Below, one piece after another: positions 7,476 to 13,505 of a stretch of 22,802 nucleotides of DNA. The stretch is from assembly GCA_017577575.1 (NCBI GenBank), contig PKRG01000029.1:1-22802 (forward strand), in the 5' to 3' direction. Position 1 is the stretch's first letter. The number at the start of each line of letters is the position of its first letter. Under the pieces are notes generated by a model, which did no database searches, was not told the origin of the DNA, and saw nothing but the letters and a program-made list of their open reading frames with translations. The DNA comes from Acidimicrobiia bacterium (GTDB lineage: Bacteria > Actinomycetota > Acidimicrobiia > Spongiisociales > ZC4RG35). A program made the position numbers and the translations under genes.

Positions 7476-7663
7476 CCGAGACCGAGACCCTCGAAGCCTT
7501 GAGGCGAGCCGCCCAGCGGGCGCTGATCCACCTGCTCAAGGCAGGCATCGAGAGCGTGAAAGCGCTCGAGGCGGTCATCGACGAGTTGTCCAGCCTGCGT
7601 CACCCCTCCGACGAGCCCAGCGACAACGGCGCCCCGCGCCGGGAACGGATCGAGATCGAATGA
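7472..7663 (+). CDS. Small helical protein (63 aa), ArsA-operon partner
   Basis: The product is one predicted amphipathic helix (residues 4-44, LEALRRAAQRALIHLLKAGIESVKALEAVIDEL) followed by a polar, probably disordered tail ending ERIEIE. No motif or named family is certain; small DUF-type proteins occur at this place in related actinobacterial clusters. It overlaps the ArsA-like gene by 4 bp (ATGA) and the ROK gene by 4 bp, so translation is likely coupled to both. A regulatory or scaffold subunit for the ATPase is a guess from context only. Confidence 0.72.
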   Translation: MTETETLEALRRAAQRALIHLLKAGIESVKALEAVIDELSSLRHPSDEPSDNGAPRRERIEIE

Positions 7664-8538
7664 GCGCGGTGGGCGTCGACGTCGGAGGGACCTTCGTCAA
7701 GGCCGTGCGCCTCGGCTCGGGCCGCGAAGTGGTGGCGCGGACGCGCCGGCCCACACCCGAGGCGCCCTCGGAGATCATCGACGTCGTGGAGGAGGTGGCC
7801 GCCGAGCTCGGTCCCGGCCTGCCTCTCGGGCTGGGCCTGGCGGGCCTGGTCGACCACGACGCCGGCCAGCTCGTGTGGGCGCCGCATCTGCCCGGGACCT
7901 CCGTGGACTTCCGCACCCCCCTGGCCGAACGGCTCGGCGTGCCGGTCGTGGTCGACAACGACGCCAACATGGCGGCTCTGGCCGAGCACCGGCTGGGCGC
8001 GGGGCAGGGGTCCGACCACATGCTGATGATCACCCTCGGCACCGGCATCGGCATGGGAGCGATCCTCGGCGGCCAGATCTACCGGGGACGGGGCCACGCC
8101 GGGGAGGTCGGCCACATCACCATCGACACCAACGGGGACGCCTGTGCGTGCGGGCGGAAGGGCTGCTGGGAGACGAAGGTGTCCGGCACCCGTTTCGGAA
8201 ACGACGCCCGCTCCATCCTCGGCCCCGACGCCAGAGCCGAGGACCTGGTCCAGGCGGCGCTCGAAGGCAACGAGGAAGCCCGGGAGGCGATCAACGACGC
8301 CGGCGAATGGCTGGCGGTCGGCCTCGAGACGCTGGTCCTGGTGTTCGACCCCGACGTGATCGTCATCGGCGGGGCGGCGGCCGGTGCAGGGGACCTCCTC
8401 CTCGACCCGGTGCGCCGCCGACTGTCGGAGACAGAAGGTGCAGGACATCGCCCGCTCGCCAAGGTCGTCCCCAGCGTGCTCGGTCCGGAGGCCGGCGCCG
8501 TGGGGGCGGCGGTGGCGGCACTGGAGGAGGCACGATGA
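7660..8538 (+). CDS. ROK-family sugar kinase (probable glucokinase)
   Basis: The 292-aa protein has the ROK layout: an N-terminal phosphate-binding loop GVDVGGTFVKAV, LGLAGLVD, the catalytic segment VVDNDANMAALAE (D101 as predicted base), TLGTGIGMGAILGG, GHAGEVGHITID, and the zinc site CACGRKGCWE, which marks ROK kinases rather than ROK repressors. No helix-turn-helix precedes the kinase domain, so it is an enzyme. The likely reaction is ATP-dependent phosphorylation of glucose or a related hexose in the cytoplasm. It overlaps both neighbours by 4 bp (ATGA at each end). A ROK glucokinase beside SRPBCC and ArsA-like genes recurs in actinobacteria, as I recall. Confidence 0.9.
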   Translation: MSAVGVDVGGTFVKAVRLGSGREVVARTRRPTPEAPSEIIDVVEEVAAELGPGLPLGLGLAGLVDHDAGQLVWAPHLPGTSVDFRTPLAERLGVPVVVDNDANMAALAEHRLGAGQGSDHMLMITLGTGIGMGAILGGQIYRGRGHAGEVGHITIDTNGDACACGRKGCWETKVSGTRFGNDARSILGPDARAEDLVQAALEGNEEAREAINDAGEWLAVGLETLVLVFDPDVIVIGGAAAGAGDLLLDPVRRRLSETEGAGHRPLAKVVPSVLGPEAGAVGAAVAALEEAR

Positions 8539-8957
8539 CGGATTCGGTTCGTCCCGACGAAGTGATCCCCCCGGAGGGCGGCGGCAGCCTGCAGCTGCGG
8601 ACGCTCGTCACCGACATCGCACTGCTCGTTCCCAACCTGATCAAGCTGCTCGGCCGCTTGGTCCGGGACCCGCGGGTGCCGCGTCGTTCGAAGCTGCTGG
8701 TCGGGGCGATGCTGGCGTATCTCGTCTCACCCGTGGACGTGGTCCCCGACTTCGTCCCCGGGCTCGGCAAGGTCGATGACATCCTCCTGCTGGCGCTCGC
8801 CGTCGACCATTTGTTCGACAAGGCGGGAGAGGACGTCGTGATGAGCCACTGGGACGGCCCCGCCGACTTGCTCCAGATGGTACGGACGGTCATCGACGCC
8901 ACCGCCCAGCTGGTCCCGGCGCCCGTGCGGCGTTGGGTGGAACGTCTATCCAGCTGA
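8535..8957 (+). CDS. DUF1232 (YkvA-type) membrane protein
   Basis: The 140-aa product contains the DUF1232 core SKLLVGAMLAYLVSPVDVVPDFVPGLGKVDDILLLALAVDHLF (about residues 55-97), a short hydrophobic hairpin with the family signature SPxDxxPDFxPxxGxxDD. An N-terminal amphipathic part and a C-terminal helix (VRTVIDATAQLVPAPVRRWVERL) flank it. Function of the family is unknown; members are thought to be membrane-associated. Its ATG overlaps the ROK stop (ATGA), making it the last gene of the operon. Confidence 0.85.
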   Translation: MTDSVRPDEVIPPEGGGSLQLRTLVTDIALLVPNLIKLLGRLVRDPRVPRRSKLLVGAMLAYLVSPVDVVPDFVPGLGKVDDILLLALAVDHLFDKAGEDVVMSHWDGPADLLQMVRTVIDATAQLVPAPVRRWVERLSS

Positions 8958-8963
8958 AAGTTC

Positions 8964-8969
8964 TACTCT
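8964..8969 (+). promoter_or_regulatory. -10 element TACTCT, leaderless start of the aminotransferase
   Basis: TACTCT lies in the 19-bp gap after the DUF1232 gene and ends 7 nt before the ATG at 8977. A GGAG at 8970-8973 is too close to the ATG for a usual ribosome site, which supports a leaderless message. Confidence 0.4.
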
Positions 8970-8976
8970 GGAGCAG

Positions 8977-10149
8977 ATGGAGTTCCGCCGGATCGAACAC
9001 CTGCCGCCGTACGTCTTCGGGCTGGTGAACGATCGGAAGCTCGCGGCTCGACGGGCGGGTGACGACATCGTCGACCTGGGTTTCGGAAACCCGGACATCC
9101 CCTCTCCGCCGAGGGTGGTCGAGAAGCTGATCGAAGCGGCCCGCAACCCGCGCAACCACCGTTACTCGGCCTCCCGGGGCCTCCCCAACCTCCGCAAGGC
9201 AGTGGCGGACCGATACATGCGCCGGTTCGGGGTGGAGCTCGACCCGGAGACCGAGGTCATCAACACGATCGGGGCCAAGGAAGGGCTCGCCCACCTGATG
9301 TGGACCCTGGTGCAGCCGGGCGACGCCGCCATCGTCCCTGACCCTTCATATCCCATCCACATCTACGCGCCGGTGCTGGCCGGGGCGGACATCCGCAAAG
9401 CCCCCGTCACGCCGGAAGAGGACTACTTCGAGGTCGTCGAGGACATATTCCGCAACTCGTGGCCGCGGCCACGGGTGATGATCGTCTCGTTCCCCCACAA
9501 CCCGACCACGGTGTGCGTCGACCTGGCGTTCTTCCAGCGCCTGGTGGATTTCGCCCGCGAGAACGAGGTGTTCCTGGTCCACGACTTCGCCTACGCCGAC
9601 GTGTCCTTCGACGGGTACGTCCCCCCATCGATCCTGCAGGTTCCGGGGGCGAAGGAGGTCGCCGTCGAGCTGTACACCCTGACCAAGGGCCACTCGATGG
9701 CGGGATGGCGCGTCGGCTTCGTCGTCGGCAACGCCGAGGCGGTGGCGGCCCTGGGCAAGCTCAAGTCCTACCTCGACTACGGCACCTTCCAGCCCATCCA
9801 GATCGCCTCGATCATCGCCCTCAACGAAGAGGACGAGTACGTCACCGAGGTCAACGAGATCTACCGGCGCCGGCGCGACACCCTGATGGAGGGCCTGGAC
9901 CGGGCCGGCTGGAAGGTGGAGCCGCCCAAGGGCACGATGTTCGTGTGGGCGCCGATTCCCGATCCATACGCCCACATGGGGTCGCTCGAGTTCTCGTTCC
10001 ACCTCCTCGAGCACGCCAAGGTGGCGGTGTCGCCGGGCATCGGCTTCGGCGACGCCGGGGAAGGCTTCGTCCGTTTCGCCCTGGTCGAGAACGAGCATCG
10101 GATCGGCCAGGCCACCCGCAACATCCGTCGCGCCCTCAGCGACCTCTGA
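8977..10149 (+). CDS. Class I aminotransferase, AlaC-type
   Basis: This 390-aa PLP enzyme belongs to fold type I class I/II aminotransferases. The pattern MEFRRIEHLPPYVFGLVNDRKLAARRAGDDIVDLGFGNPD..., HRYSASRGLPNLRKA, SFPHNPTT, VHDFAYADVSFDGY, TKGHSMAGWRVGF (PLP lysine K237), SYLDYGTFQPIQ and KVAVSPGIGFG matches the AlaC subgroup, which makes alanine from pyruvate and glutamate. The PLP box reads TKGHSMAGWR instead of the usual SKSYNMPGWR. Other keto-acid substrates cannot be excluded. It has its own -10 candidate after DUF1232 and lies 8 bp upstream of the threonine aldolase, so the two are likely co-transcribed and may link alanine and glycine supply. Confidence 0.88.
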   Translation: MEFRRIEHLPPYVFGLVNDRKLAARRAGDDIVDLGFGNPDIPSPPRVVEKLIEAARNPRNHRYSASRGLPNLRKAVADRYMRRFGVELDPETEVINTIGAKEGLAHLMWTLVQPGDAAIVPDPSYPIHIYAPVLAGADIRKAPVTPEEDYFEVVEDIFRNSWPRPRVMIVSFPHNPTTVCVDLAFFQRLVDFARENEVFLVHDFAYADVSFDGYVPPSILQVPGAKEVAVELYTLTKGHSMAGWRVGFVVGNAEAVAALGKLKSYLDYGTFQPIQIASIIALNEEDEYVTEVNEIYRRRRDTLMEGLDRAGWKVEPPKGTMFVWAPIPDPYAHMGSLEFSFHLLEHAKVAVSPGIGFGDAGEGFVRFALVENEHRIGQATRNIRRALSDL

Positions 10150-10157
10150 GCGGCGCC

Positions 10158-11192
10158 ATGGCCTTCCCCGACGGAACCGCCGACTTCCGCTCCGACACCG
10201 TCACCCGCCCGACCGAGGAGATGCGCCGGGCGATGGCCGAGGCGGCGGTGGGCGACGACGTCTACGCCGACGACCCGACCGCCAACGCCCTCGAGGAGGA
10301 GGCCGCGGCGGTGGTCGGGAAGGAAGCGGCGGTGTTCGTCCCCACCGGGACGATGGGCAATCAGCTGGCGGTGATGGCCCAGACCCGACCCGGCGACGAG
10401 GTCCTCGTCGACGAGCTGTCCCACATCCGCAACGTCGAGCGGGGCTGGGGCCCCGCTCACGCCGGGATCGGGTGGCGCACGGTGGCGACCGACGGCGGCC
10501 GGATCACCCCCGGGCAGGTGGACGAGGTGATGGAGCTGGCCGGTTCCATGTTCCCCCGGGTGACGCTCCTCGCCTGGGAGAACACCCACAACCTCCACGG
10601 CGGGCGCGTCGTCCCCCTCGACGTGATGGCCGAGACCTCGGCCCGTGCCCGCCGCCACGGCCTCCGGGTGCACATCGACGGCGCCCGCATCTTCAACGCC
10701 GAGGCGGCCACCGGCACCAAGGCGTCCGAGTTCGCCGCCACCGCCGACACGATCCAGTTCTGCTTCTCCAAGGGCCTCGGGGCGCCGATCGGGTCGATCG
10801 TGTGCGGGCCGAAAGACTTGATGGACGAGGTCCGCTACCTGCGCAAGCGCCTCGGCGGGGGCATGCGCCAGGTGGGGGTCATCGCCGCCGCGGCGCGCAT
10901 CGCCCTCCGCGACCGGGAGCGGCTCGTCGAAGACCACCATCTCGCCCGGTACCTGGCGGAGCGGCTGGCCGAGCGCTGGCCGGGGACAGCCGACCCCGAG
11001 ACCGTCGAGACGAACATGGTGCGGGTGGACGTCGCCGCGCTGCCCGGGGACATCGGAGCCATCAGGCAACGGCTGGCAGAAGACGGGATCCTCACGGGAG
11101 CGCCGGCGGCGGGGTGGTGGCGGCTGGTCACTCACCGGGACGTCGACCGGGCGGACGTCGATCGGCTGGTGGCGGGCATCGCCGCGGACTGA
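10158..11192 (+). CDS. Low-specificity L-threonine aldolase
   Basis: The 344-aa PLP enzyme (beta-eliminating lyase/threonine aldolase family) cleaves L-threonine or L-allo-threonine to glycine and acetaldehyde. Visible blocks: ADFRSDTVTRPTEEMRRAMAEAAVGDDVYADDPTANALE at the N-terminus, FVPTGTMGNQLA, ENTHNLHGG, HIDGARIFNA (PLP-binding aspartate), and CFSKGLGAPIGS with K205 as Schiff-base lysine, then RKRLGGGMRQVG. Length and motif order are complete. The ATG lies 8 bp after the aminotransferase stop. Its 3' end is convergent with the DUF222-HNH gene, and both stop codons lie in the arms of one inverted repeat. Confidence 0.92.
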   Translation: MAFPDGTADFRSDTVTRPTEEMRRAMAEAAVGDDVYADDPTANALEEEAAAVVGKEAAVFVPTGTMGNQLAVMAQTRPGDEVLVDELSHIRNVERGWGPAHAGIGWRTVATDGGRITPGQVDEVMELAGSMFPRVTLLAWENTHNLHGGRVVPLDVMAETSARARRHGLRVHIDGARIFNAEAATGTKASEFAATADTIQFCFSKGLGAPIGSIVCGPKDLMDEVRYLRKRLGGGMRQVGVIAAAARIALRDRERLVEDHHLARYLAERLAERWPGTADPETVETNMVRVDVAALPGDIGAIRQRLAEDGILTGAPAAGWWRLVTHRDVDRADVDRLVAGIAAD

Positions 11193-11210
11193 GCCGGGGG
11201 AGGGGCTCAG
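11189..11210. terminator. Possible bidirectional stem-loop between convergent genes
   Basis: A perfect 7-bp inverted repeat CTGAGCC / GGCTCAG (11189-11195 and 11204-11210) encloses an 8-nt G-rich loop and includes the stop codon of each flanking gene. There is no U-tract, so intrinsic termination is uncertain. Confidence 0.3.
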
Positions 11211-12478
11211 CCGGGCGGCGCCCGGAGCACGTACCGGTGGCCCCTCGGGCTCGTCCACACGAACGTCCCCGGGGAGGGCTGCTCGAGGTCCCATCCGGCC
11301 CCGTGCTTGGTCCGCAGGTGGTGGCGGGGGCACAGCGGCCCCAGGTTGTCGACCTCGGTGGGCCCGCCGAGACGGTGGTCGATGGTGTGGTCGAGGTGGC
11401 AGCGATGGGCTGGCACGGGACAGGTCGGGAACGAGCAGGTGCGGTCCCGGGCTTCGACATGGCGACGTTGACCCGTGGTGGGCCGCCGCCGGGTGACGCC
11501 GGTGACGACGGGGAGGCCGGTGGCCGGGTCGGTGATGTCGAACTCCCAGGTGCCGTCGGAGTTCTGGCGGGCTACGTAGCGGGCGAGATCGGCGATCACC
11601 GGGCCCCAGCCGTCCAACTCCCCGGGCTCGTCGGCGAGACCGACGAGCGTGACGAGATCCACCGTGATCTTCACGCCCCCCGATCGCCGGGACGAGTGGA
11701 GGTGGCGGCCCTCGAGGAGGTCGCAGTAGACGTCGGCCCGGATCTGGTCGATGGGCCGGTGGTCGCCCGAGCGCTTCAGCCGGCGGGAGATCTCTTCGAT
11801 TCGGTCCATGATCCGGCCGACACGCTCCAGCGGCAGCTGCCGCCCGAGGAGATCGGCGGTTCCGTCGGGGTTGGGACGAGCTTCGACCTTGCGTTCCTCC
11901 AGGCCCCGACGATGCCGCTTGCGGGCCGCGTCCGGGAACTCTGACATGATCCGGTGGCGCAGCCTTCGCCCGATCTGGGAGGTGGTGAGCTCCGGCGCCG
12001 GGCCGAGGATCCAGCCCGCCATCTCACGGGCGGCGTCGTCGTCGAGCTCGACGGTCTCGTCGCAGATGACCCTGGCGCGGGCGGCGTCGATCCGGCCAGC
12101 GAGGAGCGCGGCCATCACCGCCGGCAACCGGGCCAGGGAGAACGCCAGGTTCAGGTGCAGGTGGGAGGCCCGGTTGGTGAGGCGCAGGGCTGCTGCCAGC
12201 TCGTCGGCGACGAACTCGTCGGGGACTTGGGTCCTCTCGGGAGGGTCGTCGGGGTCGCATGGCGGAGTGTGGGCCAGCTCGAAGATGGCGCGGTAGGCGA
12301 GGGAGTCCAGGTGGGCGCGCTGGCGCCATATGGCCTGGAGGTAGGTGACGAGCTGGTGGCCGTTGAGGTCGGAGGGGTCGATGCGCTCGAGGAGACCCGC
12401 CAGTTCCTCTCCGGGCGCGAGGCTCTCGATCGGTCCCGACGATGCCTGGCGGATGGTCCCCTGTGATTCCCCCGACAT
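11207..12478 (-). CDS. DUF222 / HNH endonuclease (13E12-type)
   Basis: The 423-aa protein has the DUF222 domain in its N-terminal two thirds (LERIDPSDLNGHQLVTYLQAIWRQRAHLDSLAYRA..., LAFSLARLPAVMAALLAGRIDAARARVI) and an HNH nuclease domain near the C-terminus (CSFPTCPVPAHRCHLDHTIDHRLGG...NLGPLCPRHHLRTKHG) with the Cys pairs, the HxxDH catalytic pair, Asn and final HH all present. These proteins are multi-copy in actinobacteria (REP13E12 in mycobacteria); their cellular role is unsettled. In M. tuberculosis several are damage-inducible. The ATG at 12478 has no ribosome site but lies 6 nt after TATGGT in a PafBC-like promoter, which fits damage control. It stands alone on the minus strand, between threonine aldolase and crcB; no target duplication or terminal repeat was seen. 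Confidence 0.9.
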   Translation of the reverse strand: MSGESQGTIRQASSGPIESLAPGEELAGLLERIDPSDLNGHQLVTYLQAIWRQRAHLDSLAYRAIFELAHTPPCDPDDPPERTQVPDEFVADELAAALRLTNRASHLHLNLAFSLARLPAVMAALLAGRIDAARARVICDETVELDDDAAREMAGWILGPAPELTTSQIGRRLRHRIMSEFPDAARKRHRRGLEERKVEARPNPDGTADLLGRQLPLERVGRIMDRIEEISRRLKRSGDHRPIDQIRADVYCDLLEGRHLHSSRRSGGVKITVDLVTLVGLADEPGELDGWGPVIADLARYVARQNSDGTWEFDITDPATGLPVVTGVTRRRPTTGQRRHVEARDRTCSFPTCPVPAHRCHLDHTIDHRLGGPTEVDNLGPLCPRHHLRTKHGAGWDLEQPSPGTFVWTSPRGHRYVLRAPPG

Positions 12479-12484
12479 GCCCCG

Positions 12485-12507
12485 ACCATACGAGACGGCT
12501 GGGACAG
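12485..12507 (-). promoter_or_regulatory. PafBC-like promoter of the DUF222-HNH gene
   Basis: On the minus strand: CTGTCCCAG (12499-12507), 8 bp, TATGGT (12485-12490), 6 nt, ATG. It has the same 9-mer and identical spacings as the element at 745-767. TGTC, the N8 spacing and TAnnnT agree with the mycobacterial RecA-independent damage promoter; the RG positions do not. Confidence 0.52.
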
Positions 12508-12599
12508 ATTCGGGGCTCGACTCCCACGCGAGAGCCCGTCTCCGCGTTGCGGGAGTGGTCGATCGGACGGGAGCGGCGCTGGCGAGGCACGGGTATGTC

Positions 12600-12605
12600 T
12601 ATCCT
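12600..12605 (+). promoter_or_regulatory. -10 element for the crcB transcript
   Basis: TATCCT ends 6 nt before the first paired base of the fluoride aptamer (12612), so the RNA may begin at or just before the aptamer. The -35 region (about 12577-12583) is not well conserved. Confidence 0.35.
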
Positions 12606-12611
12606 TGCGGT

Positions 12612-12687
12612 GGCGATGGGGCTCGCCGTAACCGCCCGTCTGGGCTGATGGCTCCTGGAACCGAACCGGACATCCAGCGCAGCCATG
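12612..12687 (+). promoter_or_regulatory. Fluoride riboswitch (crcB motif) with translational expression platform
   Basis: The aptamer follows the crcB RNA consensus. Stem P1 is GGCGA (12612-12616) with TCGCC (12623-12627). The second stem is GCCC (12634-12637) with GGGC (12642-12645). The conserved TGATGGCTCC (12646-12655) closes a pseudoknot, GCTCC (12651-12655) pairing with the loop GGGGC (12618-12622, one G-U). Downstream an alternative hairpin is possible: ATGGCT (12648-12653) pairs with AGCCAT (12681-12686), covering AT of the crcB start codon; CTGGA (12655-12659) pairs with TCCAG (12673-12677); CCG (12661-12663) pairs with CGG (12667-12669). This hairpin and the pseudoknot use the same bases, so fluoride binding should free the start codon. 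The aptamer is seen directly; the switching is inferred. Confidence 0.9.
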
Positions 12688-13098
12688 CCATCTACCGACG
12701 ATCGCCACCATTCGCAGCTCGCCCTTTCCCGCCTCCGGAGATCCGTTCCATTGGTCCTCGCCGGTGGCCTCCTCGGCTCGAGTCTCCGCGAGGTCGTCGT
12801 GTCGCTTCTGCCGCCCTCGCCTTTTCCGGTCGCCAACCTCACGGCGAACCTGATCGGATCCTTCTTCCTCGGCTGGCTGGTGGCCCGGCGGGAACGCCAC
12901 TCCGCGACGGGGCTGGCCATCTCCTTCTGGGGAATAGGGGTCTTGGGCTCGTTCACGACCTTCTCCGGGTTCAGCGTCGCCGCCCTCGATTTGATGCGCA
13001 CTGGACGCCTCCCAGCCGCGGCTGGGTACGTGGCCGCCTCGGTGATCGGAGGGCTCTTCTCCACGCGCACCGGCCTGAGGCTCGGAGACCGGAGGTGA
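12685..13098 (+). CDS. crcB1: Fluoride ion channel subunit CrcB/Fluc (first copy)
   Basis: This 137-aa CrcB/Fluc subunit would form half of a fluoride-selective channel in the cytoplasmic membrane that lets toxic F- leave the cell. About four membrane helices are visible: VPLVLAGGLLGSSLREVVV, PVANLTANLIGSFFLGWLV (conserved N and GSF motif), ISFWGIGVLGSFTTFSGFSVAALDL (the G-x-x-GSFTTFS break with the Na+ site and Phe box), and YVAASVIGGLFS. An N-terminal polar stretch of ~20 residues precedes the first helix. The ATG lies at the end of the riboswitch hairpin. Its stop overlaps the second copy's start (GTGA at 13095-13098), pointing to equal expression of two subunits. Confidence 0.93.
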   Translation: MPSTDDRHHSQLALSRLRRSVPLVLAGGLLGSSLREVVVSLLPPSPFPVANLTANLIGSFFLGWLVARRERHSATGLAISFWGIGVLGSFTTFSGFSVAALDLMRTGRLPAAAGYVAASVIGGLFSTRTGLRLGDRR

Positions 13099-13433
13099 GC
13101 CTCGTCGTCGCCGCCGCCGGGGCACTGGGAGCCGTGTGCCGCTACCTCATCGGTGGCCTGATGCAATCTCGCGTTGGCTGGGAGTTTCCCGTCGGAACTC
13201 TCGTAGTGAACCTCGCCGGCTCGTTCGCTATGGGGCTGATCGTCGCTTCCTCCTCCGGGCGCGGGTGGTCGGTTGTGGCAGTCGGGTTCCTCGGAGGATT
13301 CACGACCTTCTCCACGTGGATGGTCGAGACGCTGCGACTGGGCCTGCCCTCGCCCAGAGCAGTCCTCAATGTCGCCGCGACCCTGGCCGGAGGGCTCGCC
13401 ACCGCCGGTCTCGCCTACCTCCTCGTGGGGTGA
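13095..13433 (+). CDS. crcB2: Fluoride ion channel subunit CrcB/Fluc (second copy)
   Basis: The 112-aa product is a compact Fluc subunit. Helix 1 is SLVVAAAGALGAVCRYLIGGLM (with the conserved GAxxRY); helix 2 is FPVGTLVVNLAGSFAMGLIV (GTLxVNxxGSF signature). Helix 3 contains VGFLGGFTTFSTWMVET, with the Na+-binding break and Phe box, and helix 4 is VLNVAATLAGGLATAGLAYLLVG. It matches the classical CrcB signatures better than the first copy. Start is GTG at 13095, overlapping the stop of crcB1 by 4 bp, with GGAG just upstream. Tandem unlike copies usually make heterodimers of opposite topology, whereas single-copy Fluc is dual-topology. Confidence 0.93.
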   Translation: MSLVVAAAGALGAVCRYLIGGLMQSRVGWEFPVGTLVVNLAGSFAMGLIVASSSGRGWSVVAVGFLGGFTTFSTWMVETLRLGLPSPRAVLNVAATLAGGLATAGLAYLLVG

Positions 13434-13447
13434 GAGCATCTTCCAGC

Positions 13448-13467
13448 CCGCTGCACGACGTGTGCGG
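13448..13467 (+). terminator. Weak stem-loop after crcB2
   Basis: CCGC (13448-13451) can pair with GCGG (13464-13467) and CAC (13454-13456) with GTG (13460-13462) around a GAC loop. No U-tract follows. This is the only structure seen in the 72-bp gap before fabD. Confidence 0.2.
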
Positions 13468-13493
13468 CAGGCATCGGCTCCCGACGCTCCAGG

Positions 13494-13499
13494 TAACCT
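13494..13499 (+). promoter_or_regulatory. -10 element TAACCT, leaderless start of the fab cluster
   Basis: TAACCT ends 6 nt before the GTG at 13506. Neither that GTG nor the in-frame ATG at 13530 has a Shine-Dalgarno sequence, so the leaderless GTG start is preferred. Confidence 0.42.
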
Positions 13500-13505
13500 C
13501 CGCCG

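Noticed and set aside
8977..10149. LL-diaminopimelate aminotransferase
   Set aside because: Motifs agree with the AlaC alanine-aminotransferase group, and no lysine-pathway genes are near.
11207..12478. Restriction enzyme, homing endonuclease or antiphage nuclease
   Set aside because: No methylase, intron, intein or defence partner; DUF222-HNH genes usually stand alone, so defence is unsupported.
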